Position numbers and translations under genes: made by a program. Positions 13,014 to 19,840 of a stretch of 26,785 bases of DNA are shown here, one piece after another. This DNA is from a virus. Position 1 is the first letter of the stretch. Every line of letters begins with the position of its first letter. The notes beneath the pieces were generated by a model. It was not told the origin of the DNA, did not search any database, and saw only the letters and a program-made list of their open reading frames with translations. The stretch lies in IMG/VR virus record IMGVR_UViG_3300032516_000162, positions 1 through 26,785 of that record; one strand, written 5' to 3'.

Positions 13014-13046
13014 GTACCGTTGCTTATTCACGCGCCTGCAATCTGA
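12985..13046 (-). repeat. Duplicated 3' terminator module, copy 2
   Basis: AGTCAGATTG, GCGCGTGAATA and the hairpin follow the stop codon directly, as in copy 1 at 10707-10771. Both copies have the same position relative to an exported-protein gene. Confidence 0.7.
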
Positions 13047-13532
13047 CTACTTGTGGGCTTTACTTGTCGCTGCATTCATTGAAGCCTGGGCAGCCGCAGC
13101 AGCTCCTGAGGCTGCTCCAGCGTCGATAATAACCGTCTCTTTATAAGGGCGCCCGTTCTCGTCGACGCCTTCACGGGTGTAGGAGATATGCAATGAAACC
13201 GACGCACCCGAGGATCTAATCGCCTGCGAAATCAGCCGCTCACTCATTGTCGTGCCATTACCTGATGGGGTCTTTGGATTGCTCGGGACCGCTTCGCTTC
13301 GCCGATCCACAACCCGAAACTGGTCCCCCAGCCGTACGCCAATCATGGCCCCTGCAAATCCTGGGTCGGTCCTAAATTCATGCACCATACCGTTGAAGAG
13401 CTCCATATCCACCATTGGCTCTGGCTCAGCAGCATCGATGGGGGCGACCTCCTCATACCCGTGACCATACACCGTTGCGTATGTGGGTGTGGAAAGTGCG
13501 AACAGTAGCGGTAGCAGTAGTTTACTTGTCAT
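13047..13532 (-). CDS. Exported hypothetical protein
   Basis: A 161-residue protein. The ATG follows AAAGGAG, with a signal peptide (MTSKLLLPLLFALSTPTYA, likely cut after TYA). The mature part is acidic at first, then has a strand-rich core (FAGAMIGVRLGDQFRVVDRR, SGASVSLHISYTREGVDENG, KETVIIDAG) and an Ala-rich tail with AASGAAAAAQASM. No cysteines are in the mature part. A periplasmic or surface location is inferred. It is not recognised. It shares a terminator module with the CAP lipoprotein gene and lies in the same exported-protein group. Confidence 0.75.
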   Translation of the reverse strand: MTSKLLLPLLFALSTPTYATVYGHGYEEVAPIDAAEPEPMVDMELFNGMVHEFRTDPGFAGAMIGVRLGDQFRVVDRRSEAVPSNPKTPSGNGTTMSERLISQAIRSSGASVSLHISYTREGVDENGRPYKETVIIDAGAASGAAAAAQASMNAATSKAHK

Positions 13533-13587
13533 GCTAACTCCTTTTGTAGGACAGGATGTTGATATATAGTGAGCTTGTACCTGAAGT

Positions 13588-13704
13588 CTAGTCAGGATTA
13601 GCAGGGGGCTCATCTCCGTCATACATCGCCACAAATTGAAAGCTAGTCATCTTCTTCGCCCGAGCCGCACCTACCAAGGTCTTGAGCTCCTCAAGTCTCG
13701 TCAT
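13588..13704 (-). CDS. 38-residue small protein
   Basis: A short gene with an excellent ribosome site: GGGAGGG seven bases before the ATG. The start lies inside the end of the upstream gene (14-base overlap). The product opens MTRLEELKTLVGAARAKKM, an amphipathic helix, and ends with an acidic, Pro-rich tail (YDGDEPPANPD). It is not recognised. The signals for translation are stronger than for many longer genes here. Confidence 0.6.
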   Translation of the reverse strand: MTRLEELKTLVGAARAKKMTSFQFVAMYDGDEPPANPD

Positions 13705-14203
13705 GAAACAGCCCTCCCGGATCCTGCTCCAGCGAGTGTGAGTGACAGAGCGTGAAATGCTTGACTGTGACCTTGATTCCTGAGACTTTTGCCAGCTCTT
13801 TAGCCACGGGAAGGAGCGAGAGAAAGCGCGCTCTGTCTGAACCTACCAGCGGCATAGAAATGCCATTGAGCACGCCCCCCAGGACACCCTCGCAACCGTC
13901 GCTGGGGTCCACTGTGCAGAAGGCCCACATTTCCTCGATGACACTACCTCGCCTCCTTCCGGGACTCGGCTCCTCAAACGCCTCAGCAGTCACCAAAGTC
14001 GCAGCCAGGAAAACCGTGTCGGCATTGAGCATGCCCCCTATGGGAAGTAGAACCTTATAACCAGAGATCTCGGGGACAAACTCTTCTGAGTATTTCGGCT
14101 TGCCGTCTAGCAGCCAGTCGAACACCTTCTTATTCTCCTTCTCCAGGTCAGCGAGCTTCGCTCGTGCGAGATCATTCTTAACTGTCAGCTTATAGCGCAC
14201 CAC
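13691..14203 (-). CDS. Hypothetical phage protein
   Basis: A 170-residue protein. The GTG start follows AAGGAGACGG and overlaps the upstream gene by 14 bases. A helical, charged N-terminus (LADLEKENKKVFDWLL) leads into a strand-rich core (YKVLLPIGGML, VFLAATLVTAEAF) and a later part with a Cys (MWAFCTVDPSDGCEG), a conserved-looking GISMPLVGSDRARFLSLLP and a basic strand IKVTVKHFTLCHSHS. The last resembles a macro-domain-like or DUF4406-like layout only vaguely. I do not assign a function. Confidence 0.7.
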   Translation of the reverse strand: MVRYKLTVKNDLARAKLADLEKENKKVFDWLLDGKPKYSEEFVPEISGYKVLLPIGGMLNADTVFLAATLVTAEAFEEPSPGRRRGSVIEEMWAFCTVDPSDGCEGVLGGVLNGISMPLVGSDRARFLSLLPVAKELAKVSGIKVTVKHFTLCHSHSLEQDPGGLFHDET

Positions 14204-14483
14204 TATCCGTCTCCTTCGCCTCTGCTGGCCTTTTTAGATGCCCTGAGGCAAGTAGAAATTCGCGGAAAGCATAGAAGACCTCTAGGTCGTTGGCAATCAG
14301 CTTCCCCTTATAATAGAAATCACCGTTTGCTCTCATCCCAATAAGTTCCACCACCTCATCGCCGCCAGGGGGCATCACCCGAAACGAGATCTCCGTATCG
14401 TCTGGTACGGTATCCTGGGCCGGCACCACTTTTGGATCCGACAGCGACTCGATGTACTCATCCAATTCCAATACTTGATTCAT
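14190..14483 (-). CDS. Conserved phage hypothetical protein
   Basis: A 97-residue protein. ATG at 14483 follows GAGG by six bases; an in-frame ATG at 14495 that overlaps the upstream stop (TAATG) is an alternative. The second half carries GMRANGDFYYKGKLIANDLE followed by VFYAFREFLLASGHL, the pattern (I.NGDFYV.GK...ND.EVY..FREFL) seen in many small phage proteins of unknown function. It is probably a cytoplasmic alpha/beta protein. Confidence 0.75.
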   Translation of the reverse strand: MNQVLELDEYIESLSDPKVVPAQDTVPDDTEISFRVMPPGGDEVVELIGMRANGDFYYKGKLIANDLEVFYAFREFLLASGHLKRPAEAKETDSGAL

Positions 14484-14494
14484 TTTTGACCTCA

Positions 14495-15034
14495 TTAGCG
14501 CAATCGGTTTTGAATCTGCTCTACAGCATTCGCCGTGCTCTTGGACTGCGACATAGCCTGCTGGATGCCGCCAGCCATAGCCGACATGTTGCCGCAAAAC
14601 CATGCGATCATCGCATCGTTCACGATCTTAGGGAAGTTCTCTTTGATGGTTTCAAGAGTCGCGCTCATGATGCGGTTCATTCCAGGGTCGGTCTTAATAT
14701 GCTGCTCGATAACCTTCTCCTGGTGGGCAATCGTCGCGCTGGTAATCTCCTGGATCATGCGGGTTTTCGCAGTTGCGTTATCCCGCATAAACCTCACATA
14801 CTCGTCTGACTTCACCAGCTCCTGCTCAGTGCTAGCTCTGTAGTAACACCTCTCCTTTGCGTGAGCTATCGCCTGCGTGTGCAGCGCCTGCCTATGGATC
14901 GTGTCCGGCTCGGTGAGCCAGTCTTGGAGAACCTTGAGGGAGATGGCCTCCTTTTGCTCGGTCGTGAGGTTCTGAAACATCTCAATAACAGTCTCACCGA
15001 TATTTCCAGCGTCTATGTTCAATTCTACTTTCAC
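14495..15034 (-). CDS. Helical hypothetical phage protein
   Basis: A 179-residue protein with a GTG start right after AGGAGGCTTT. It is almost all helical and polar (LTTEQKEAISLKVLQDWL, then ATIAHQEKVIEQHIK), with ENFPKIVNDAMIAWFCGNM near residue 140, a segment I have seen in phage proteins of unknown function. The C-terminus is Gln/Ser-rich. It has no catalytic motif and no membrane segment. It could be a coiled-coil assembly or scaffold-like protein. Confidence 0.7.
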   Translation of the reverse strand: MKVELNIDAGNIGETVIEMFQNLTTEQKEAISLKVLQDWLTEPDTIHRQALHTQAIAHAKERCYYRASTEQELVKSDEYVRFMRDNATAKTRMIQEITSATIAHQEKVIEQHIKTDPGMNRIMSATLETIKENFPKIVNDAMIAWFCGNMSAMAGGIQQAMSQSKSTANAVEQIQNRLR

Positions 15035-15042
15035 AAAGCCTC

Positions 15043-15213
15043 CTAAAGTCTTTTGTATTGGAGCACATGGGCTCGTTGAAAACTGCCCGAAATCTTATCC
15101 ACTTTGATCCACTGCCTGTTCTCGTGGATCTCAGTTACCTTGCACCAGGTGTCGCCTATCAGGACTTTTGTGCCGATTCTAAAGTCGGCGTTAAACTTCG
15201 GTAACGGTTTCAT
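15043..15213 (-). CDS. 56-residue small protein, SH3-like strand pattern
   Basis: A short gene filling an otherwise empty gap. The ATG overlaps the upstream stop by four bases (ATGA), so initiation is by coupling; no strong ribosome site is needed. The sequence alternates strands and turns: FRIGTKVLIGDTWCKVTEIH, then NRQWIKVDKI and HVLQYKRL. This is the rhythm of a small SH3-like barrel. That is inference from pattern. The function is unknown. Confidence 0.65.
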   Translation of the reverse strand: MKPLPKFNADFRIGTKVLIGDTWCKVTEIHENRQWIKVDKISGSFQRAHVLQYKRL

Positions 15214-15536
15214 GTCTCGCTTCTTTTGTCAGGGTTCCTGAAAGGCGAGCCCTGCGGGGCCGCCATGCCTCGTGACACTTTGGGGCAGGGCAGGGCGTGC
15301 ATTTCGCCAAAATTCCGGCAGACTTGTGGTCGGTTCTCGTAAATGGTGCACCTGTTTTTAGAGAGCATCGGGCATCTTTGCGCCGGCTCCCCCATCCAGT
15401 AAAGGTTTTGCCCTCTGATATGAAGCTCACCAAACTGGACTGCGGGGTACTTCTCTTTCATGGCGTCGTACTCGCTCCGGGTCAGCCCTGGGCTATGGCA
15501 ACATTCTGCTTTGCACGTGTTACATGGTAAAGTCAT
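15210..15536 (-). CDS. YkgJ-type cysteine cluster protein
   Basis: A 108-residue protein with the eight-cysteine layout of the YkgJ/UPF0153 zinc- or iron-chelating family: PCNTCKAECC (C5, C8, C12, C13), RCPML (C55), NRCTIYENRPQVCRNF (C63, C73) and C84. The family is small, soluble and metal-binding; its biochemical role is not settled, and phage copies are known. The ATG follows GAGGGC. The end is coupled to the 56-residue gene. Confidence 0.85.
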   Translation of the reverse strand: MTLPCNTCKAECCHSPGLTRSEYDAMKEKYPAVQFGELHIRGQNLYWMGEPAQRCPMLSKNRCTIYENRPQVCRNFGEMHALPCPKVSRGMAAPQGSPFRNPDKRSET

Positions 15537-15550
15537 TTTGCCCTCGCCCC

Positions 15551-15784
15551 TCAGTCATGAAAAACTGTCATCCACGGTTGCATCACAGAGACTGCCGAAT
15601 TCGTGCCTGCAGCGATATCCAACACGTACTCCACAACCTCAATCGGAAGGTTCTTGCTTCGCCAGGTAATATGCCTGTCTGGCCCTATATGGGCAATCGT
15701 CTGGTAATCCCCATGTTCTTCTTTCGCACGATTCCACACCGTGAGTCCGTTCCCTAAATGGCCATGGCCAAGGTCATAGCTCAT
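15551..15784 (-). CDS. Conserved small phage protein
   Basis: A 77-residue protein. The ATG follows AAGGAGATGG and lies inside the upstream gene (11-base overlap). The sequence GLTVWNRAKEEHGDYQTIAH, then DRHITWRSKNLPIEVVEYVL has the pattern seen in a small family on phages and plasmids (LTVW.R..E..GDY..IAHI...R.I....LP..V). The fold is probably alpha/beta with a single final helix. The function is unknown. Confidence 0.75.
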   Translation of the reverse strand: MSYDLGHGHLGNGLTVWNRAKEEHGDYQTIAHIGPDRHITWRSKNLPIEVVEYVLDIAAGTNSAVSVMQPWMTVFHD

Positions 15785-16178
15785 TCACCATCTCCTTGTG
15801 ATCTCCACATAATTTCAGGTACCGCTCTACCCAGGGACCAAAGGTGCCATGCACCCTGTTCTGCTCCTTCGCCTCTTCCCACGTGTAGCGTGTCTCTGTT
15901 ATGGGCGCAGCAGTGACCACAAACATCTTAAGAGGCATGCCCACGAGCACCTTCTGCCCCTCTTTCATAAAGGTCTGCTGCACCTCAACGCCGTTCTTTA
16001 ATACCCACGCATGGGACATTTCACGCCCCTCGTAGAGGATCACGCCGTGCACAAGTCTGTGCGTGTCCTGCTCTCCGTACGCTGCGAGCGTATAGAAGTA
16101 TTCCAGCATATCGTCAAAGCATGAATGCGTAGGCATGAGGGTGATTGTTTCTCTTGATATCTCGTTCTGTACTTGCAC
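15774..16178 (-). CDS. Conserved phage hypothetical protein
   Basis: A 134-residue protein. GTG at 16178 is preferred because TTTAGGAGGG precedes it. The pattern THRLVHGVILYEGREMSHAW, followed by VLKNGVEVQQTFM and a late GPWVERYLKLC, resembles a phage/prophage family with a conserved HGV....HAW core. His57 and His68 (approximate) could be functional. I do not know the activity. It overlaps the next gene. Confidence 0.7.
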   Translation of the reverse strand: MQVQNEISRETITLMPTHSCFDDMLEYFYTLAAYGEQDTHRLVHGVILYEGREMSHAWVLKNGVEVQQTFMKEGQKVLVGMPLKMFVVTAAPITETRYTWEEAKEQNRVHGTFGPWVERYLKLCGDHKEMVNEL

Positions 16179-16186
16179 GGTCCCTC

Positions 16187-16420
16187 CTAAAACCAAACTT
16201 CTACGGTGCTACTCGTGTCATTGGGGTCCCTCGGCACTCTTACGAGACCCCATTGCGCGAAGTGCTCCTGCAGCTGCTCGAGGGATTTCCCCCGAATTAT
16301 CTCGGTAGTGGGCACTACCCCGGCAGCCTCTGCAATAAAGCACCTTGCGACAAACTCGCCTGGATAGTCTTCGGGGCTCTTAAAGATGGTCCATACCTTG
16401 AGCTTGTCGTTCTCGGTCAC
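16187..16420 (-). CDS. Conserved small phage protein
   Basis: A 77-residue protein with a GTG start 9 bases after AGGAG. The layout KVWTIFKSPEDYPGEFVARC, then SLEQLQEHFAQWGLVRVPRD and a final VEVWF matches a small family I have seen repeatedly in phages (WTI...P.DYP..F.AR.........L..GL....R.....V.EVW). It is the first gene after the long structured gap, so its leader contains the hairpins there. The function is unknown. Confidence 0.75.
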   Translation of the reverse strand: MTENDKLKVWTIFKSPEDYPGEFVARCFIAEAAGVVPTTEIIRGKSLEQLQEHFAQWGLVRVPRDPNDTSSTVEVWF

Positions 16421-16819
16421 GCTGTTCCGCTCCTAAAAGCCTATGCAAACCTGGGTCTACGTAGTTTAGGTAATTCGCTCTCCGTTGATGTCTCTTGTGA
16501 GCCTGCAACTGGAGTCCTGGATGGGCGGTCGGACTGGAAGCCAGTCCTAACTCATCCGATGCCTGTCGATTCGCGGCAAAGCCACGCTAACAGGAGTGTT
16601 GATGTTCAGCATAAGACATGCCCGCTGGCGCGATAAAGTTCTGTCAAATGACTCGACTTGTCATGGCTTAAGATTCCATCACTCACAGGCGAAAACCTTT
16701 CGCCTTACCTCAAAGCCTTTGAGGCAAAGCACTCTTAATACGTATACTGAAGGATGTCAAAGGGTGTTATAAAATCTCTGCACAATGCATAGAATTATCA
16801 ATTTTTATCCAGGTTTGAT
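16421..16819. other. 400-base gene-free block rich in hairpins
   Basis: No convincing gene is present on either strand. Structures: GGACTGG-AAG-CCAGTCC at 16531-16547 inside GGATG/CATCC (16519-16557); AGGCGAAA-ACC-TTTCGCCT at 16687-16705; CCTCAAAG-C-CTTTGAGG at 16708-16724. On the minus strand a perfect TTGACA (16760-16755) is followed by TATTAA/TAAGAG, a possible promoter for the leftward genes. On the plus strand TGTTATAAA (16765-16773) is a possible extended -10. A 56-codon plus-strand frame starts at 16602 behind AGGAG, but its product looks random. It may be a regulated leader, a small-RNA locus or an origin. Confidence 0.5.
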
Positions 16820-17044
16820 TTAGCAGTTACTTGCCCTTTCGTATATAATCAGATCTGTCAACTTAATGGCCTTTACTTTGAGCGGCAGCCCGCGCCGGAC
16901 TTCAACCAAATGCTTGCTGACTAGCGTAGTCGTCAGAGCCCCCACCTCGATCAGCCGCCGGACTTGTGGGGTCGAGCGCCCGAGCACTCTACTTGCGTAA
17001 TGGGTTGTCACGTATTCTGGCATTCCCTCGGTATCTGTTTGCAC
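16820..17044 (-). CDS. Small helix-turn-helix (excisionase/MerR-like) protein
   Basis: A 74-residue protein. The GTG start has GGAG five bases before it; the internal ATG (residue 8) lacks proper spacing. Residues 12-31 (VTTHYASRVLGRSTPQVRRL) form the winged helix-turn-helix of the excisionase/MerR N-terminal type, with IEVGAL as the turn into the wing and a final strand IKLTDLIIYE as in this family. It is likely a DNA-binding regulator or recombination directionality-type factor; no integrase is seen, so a regulator is favoured. It borders the structured block, a possible target. Confidence 0.7.
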   Translation of the reverse strand: MQTDTEGMPEYVTTHYASRVLGRSTPQVRRLIEVGALTTTLVSKHLVEVRRGLPLKVKAIKLTDLIIYERASNC

Positions 17045-17061
17045 AGTTTCTCCGCTAAATA

Positions 17062-17085
17062 CACCCCTAGCCTAAGCCAGGGGTG
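17062..17085 (-). terminator. Hairpin between the HTH gene and DUF2314-like gene
   Basis: Leftward CACCCCTGGC-TTAG-GCTAGGGGTG forms ten pairs with a tetraloop, followed by TATTTAG. It may end the 18-17 kb operon before the helix-turn-helix gene, although it also overlaps that gene's leader. Confidence 0.6.
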
Positions 17086-17090
17086 CGTTG

Positions 17091-17435
17091 TTAAACCTTG
17101 AGCGCACCCAGTGCCCTGCAGAGCAACCGTTCTTTCATCTCGGACAGGCTCACGGCTTCAAAGATATTCTCCTCTCTAAACGCGACGGGATCGTCGAGCC
17201 TCCCTAGGGTGAGGTTCGCGGGGTCATTTGCAAGTGCGCCTCTGAAGGTATCGCCCGATCGCAATTTTACCTCCACCCACATCCTCTCGCCCATTGCCCC
17301 GTCGGTGGGCAGAAAGCAGAGCTTTACATAGCCCCCTGTCCCCAGAGATTCTATATCTTCTTTGTCCGGCAGGTGAAAAGTGTCTGGCCACTTTTTAGCA
17401 TTCTCATGCGCGTTCTCAAGTGTGTAATCGCTCAT
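17091..17435 (-). CDS. DUF2314-like protein
   Basis: A 114-residue protein with the core WPDTFHLPDKEDIESLGTGG, VKLCFLP, GERMWVEV (49-56), FRGALANDP (64-72) and VAFREENIFEA. This is the pattern of DUF2314-type proteins (PDTF.IP...GE.VKL.F....GERMWV.V...F.G.L.NDP...V.F...I), found in proteobacteria as single-domain proteins. The function is unknown. The start overlaps the upstream stop by four bases (ATGA). Confidence 0.78.
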   Translation of the reverse strand: MSDYTLENAHENAKKWPDTFHLPDKEDIESLGTGGYVKLCFLPTDGAMGERMWVEVKLRSGDTFRGALANDPANLTLGRLDDPVAFREENIFEAVSLSEMKERLLCRALGALKV

Positions 17436-18064
17436 TCGTTAACTCCTCCTGTCTCTTTGTCGGCAGACCATTTTGTGTAGGCTAAGCTACGCTTCGCGAG
17501 ATCTTTGATCGTGTACTTACTCTGAAATGCCAGCACGCGTTTCACGTGCTCATCCCGATCCATGACCTCTCCGCTTGCGCTATGCTCTGCTACGAGCCTT
17601 GCCAGAACCTTGCTCATGTGGTTTGACAGCGTGAACGCTCTTAGAGCTTTCGCGTGCAGATTCAAGGTATCGAAGAGATGGTAGGTCACCATAAACCGCA
17701 GCTTTGGCTCTGCGATCAGCTCGTCAAGGCGCAGGTCTGGACGATTAGCCACAGGGATGATCGCAGGCTCATAGCTCATCTCATAATCACCCTGTTCGCA
17801 CTGCAGTACCAGATGAATGTGCCCGTCGGTCTCCCCTATGGAGAGTTTGATGGGCCCTGACCTCAGGGCCTCCTGCTCAGCAGGGGTTACCCCCGGCATC
17901 ATGTGGTAAATGAGTAGCATGCCGTGGCGGTCTATCTCAAATAAGCAACCCACGGTACCGCCATCCTCGGCTATTCGTGCCAAAACCTTTGCTGCAAGCT
18001 GGCTAGGCTGGCCCAAAGATAAGACTTCAAGATCGTCAGGGTATGTGAAATCACTTTCCGTCAT
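17432..18064 (-). CDS. Hypothetical phage protein
   Basis: A 210-residue protein. ATG at 18064 follows GAGGAAGAAA. The first half is strand-rich (GTVGCLFEIDRHGMLLIYHM, IKLSIGETDGHIHLVLQCEQ), and the second half is helical, ending in a Lys/Ala-rich segment. It has no recognised motif. It overlaps the upstream gene by 14 bases and the downstream gene by four, so it is in the middle of a three-gene operon. Confidence 0.7.
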   Translation of the reverse strand: MTESDFTYPDDLEVLSLGQPSQLAAKVLARIAEDGGTVGCLFEIDRHGMLLIYHMMPGVTPAEQEALRSGPIKLSIGETDGHIHLVLQCEQGDYEMSYEPAIIPVANRPDLRLDELIAEPKLRFMVTYHLFDTLNLHAKALRAFTLSNHMSKVLARLVAEHSASGEVMDRDEHVKRVLAFQSKYTIKDLAKRSLAYTKWSADKETGGVNE

Positions 18065-18362
18065 CGTTTTCTTCCTCATTTTCTCTCTCGTTCGCTAAAC
18101 TTCCTGCAGGCCCGATTGTGATGCGCAAATCGCAGCCTTCGAGCTTTGCCAGATTCGAAAGGGTCACCGAGCACTGAACGCCGTCAAAGGCATCTAGCTT
18201 TGTCTTTGTCCTTAAAAACTCATCGACCAAATGCGAGATCAGCTCGCGGGGAAGCGCGTGGATGTCCGTCTTCTTGCACTCCGCAATCATTCGCTTGCGA
18301 ATAATATGATTGTCATTATTGCAACAATCCAAGGTCTCTTCGTCGACGATAAACTTTCTCAT
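18051..18362 (-). CDS. Hypothetical protein with acidic tail
   Basis: A 103-residue protein. ATG behind GGGAGAGAG. A helical N-terminal half includes CCNNDNHIIRKRMIAECKK (Cys13, Cys14, Cys29), possibly metal-binding. The second half has two strands (VQCSVTLSNLA, CDLRITIGPAG), and the C-terminus is very acidic (NERENEEENDDGK). It is not recognised. Confidence 0.65.
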   Translation of the reverse strand: MRKFIVDEETLDCCNNDNHIIRKRMIAECKKTDIHALPRELISHLVDEFLRTKTKLDAFDGVQCSVTLSNLAKLEGCDLRITIGPAGSLANERENEEENDDGK

Positions 18363-18379
18363 ACTCTCTCCCTCAATTT

Positions 18380-19015
18380 TTATAACTGTGCTAGATACAG
18401 CCTACAAAAACATCGCAGTGCTGCCAGCCGGACTAAACCTGAAGTCGATGTTGCCCCGCATCCAGGCATTTTATCAACAAGGCCAGTCTCGTACAGTTTT
18501 GTAAAAAACTCCTGCTTCACATGGGGCCAATCATGATCCTCGTAAGTATCGCTACGGCTTTCAACGCCATTCAAAAAGCTCATGATATCAGCCAGAGCTT
18601 CGGCGTTATCTTCTGTCAATTCGCTTTTGTCGTTTTGCAGTTCTGTGACAAATTCCTTTGCTCTCTGGATATCAAAGCAACGAACAGACTCGTAGATATC
18701 CCTGGATAGCTTTTCAAAGATATAACGTCTGTCATTGCCAGGCAGGCATTTGATAAGCCAATTGACTCCGTGAAAGGGGAAGATAAGCTCCCCAATGTCC
18801 CCCGACAAGGCCAGAAAACTTGGAGCAAATGTTACCCGAAAGGAATAATCCGACCTGAATGAGCCATCCTCATAGTGCTTGCTGATAAGAAACGAACCGA
18901 CCTTGCCATCCTCGGTAACGGACTGAGCGTGAATGGTGTGAGAGGCAAACTGCGCCTCAAAGATGTCACGCTTATCAGTCTTGAACTCAGGTATCGTTTG
19001 ATGCGATTGTTCCAC
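18380..19015 (-). CDS. Conserved phage hypothetical protein
   Basis: A 211-residue protein with a GTG start seven bases after TTAGGA. The segment YSFRVTFAPSFLALSGDIGE (about 57-76) followed by LIFPFHGVNWLI follows the pattern of a phage family I recognise by sight (Y.F.V...PG.L...GD.G...F......W), usually about 200 residues long. The C-terminal part is helical with a Cys-containing end. The function is unknown. Confidence 0.72.
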   Translation of the reverse strand: MEQSHQTIPEFKTDKRDIFEAQFASHTIHAQSVTEDGKVGSFLISKHYEDGSFRSDYSFRVTFAPSFLALSGDIGELIFPFHGVNWLIKCLPGNDRRYIFEKLSRDIYESVRCFDIQRAKEFVTELQNDKSELTEDNAEALADIMSFLNGVESRSDTYEDHDWPHVKQEFFTKLYETGLVDKMPGCGATSTSGLVRLAALRCFCRLYLAQL

Positions 19016-19035
19016 GTATGGCTCCTAAATAGCAA

Positions 19036-19794
19036 TCATGGCAATTTACACTCATCGTATGGTGCCCTAGCTACTATTCTTTCCATAGCGCATTCTGGGC
19101 ACTCCTCAAAAGGTGAGCCCCCTACTCTGCTGGTAATCTTAGCGCACCCGCGGCATTCAAATGTGAGATCCTCTGCGCCGAGGGGACTGTCCGCGAGCAT
19201 CATGTCGCGCGCGGCCTCCCTATCCTCGGAGTCTCCGTCAAACCCTCCGTACATCTTCTGCGAGTCCTCCATCCGCTTCTTTGCAGCAGCTGCGACTTCC
19301 TCGTAGGTGAGCTTATGGTTGAAGAAATACCCATAGATCTCTCCGGGGCCATAGAAGCTCCAGACATAGTTGATGAAGTCCTGACGTTCGGTTGTTTCGT
19401 CACCACCGCTATGGGCAATGTCCCACAATTGTCTTACTTTCAGACGCTCAGCTAGGACGGTCTTCTGACTGACATTGTTCAGATCAAGCGTAAGTTTCCC
19501 TTTGTCGTTACGGACTGCTTTCTGCTCGTAGCAGCTAACAACGCCTGGCCAGATGCCATCCCAAATATCGCCATCACGTTCTTCATCGCCGCCATCGCAT
19601 TCACACGATAGGCACTGACCGCCGCATTTTAGGCAACGGGCGATATCACACCCAACATTATGAGGCTGGCCTTGCTTGACCCCGCAGTCCACGCAATCGC
19701 GACCCCAAAACGCACTTTTTTCTTCGGCAAATAGTTCATCAAGAGTGCCCTGTGAATATTTGCTCTCTTCGATCTTGTCGTCTAATCCACTCAT
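19036..19794 (-). CDS. Cysteine-rich zinc-ribbon protein
   Basis: A 252-residue protein. ATG at 19794 follows TTAGGA; a longer in-frame start lies inside the 53-base leader repeat and is less likely. Residues 34-66 carry CVDCGVKQGQPHNVGCDIAR, CLKCGGQCLSCEC, i.e. nine Cys/His ligands for two zinc sites. The C-terminus has another ribbon, CRGCAKIT...ECPECA. Between them is a helical domain with YGPGEIYGYFFNHKLTYEEV. The N-terminal cluster resembles a C.CGV..G..H..GC..E.CP.CGGQ..SC.C element of bacterial hypothetical proteins. Nucleic-acid binding is plausible. Confidence 0.72.
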   Translation of the reverse strand: MSGLDDKIEESKYSQGTLDELFAEEKSAFWGRDCVDCGVKQGQPHNVGCDIARCLKCGGQCLSCECDGGDEERDGDIWDGIWPGVVSCYEQKAVRNDKGKLTLDLNNVSQKTVLAERLKVRQLWDIAHSGGDETTERQDFINYVWSFYGPGEIYGYFFNHKLTYEEVAAAAKKRMEDSQKMYGGFDGDSEDREAARDMMLADSPLGAEDLTFECRGCAKITSRVGGSPFEECPECAMERIVARAPYDECKLP

Positions 19795-19840
19795 TGTATG
19801 GTGTCCTAATTTGCATGGTTGGCTATTTTGAACGATCATT
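19788..19840 (-). repeat. 53-base leader repeat, copy 1
   Basis: This segment is identical to 20068-20120 except for one base. It carries the ribosome site and start of the zinc-ribbon gene, so the repeat duplicates a translation-initiation region plus about 35 bases upstream. A weaker third version (TTAGGA, CCATAC) precedes the gene starting at 19015. Confidence 0.9.

Noticed and set aside
12777-13031. Alternative leftward frame over the 12694-12912 gene
   Set aside because: It would contain the terminator hairpin and codes for a Trp/Arg/Ser-rich product, unlike the acidic helix in the chosen frame.
16531-16547. GGACTGG-AAG-CCAGTCC as the anticodon arm of a tRNA
   Set aside because: It can be drawn as five pairs with a seven-base loop, but position 33 is not U, and no D-arm, T-arm consensus or acceptor stem surrounds it.
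16602-16772. 56-codon rightward frame behind AGGAG
   Set aside because: Composition looks random, and it contains the two strong hairpins; opposite to the direction of all neighbours.
16820-17044. Excisionase gene as a proof of a temperate phage
   Set aside because: The small helix-turn-helix pattern also fits simple regulators, and no integrase or attachment site is visible.
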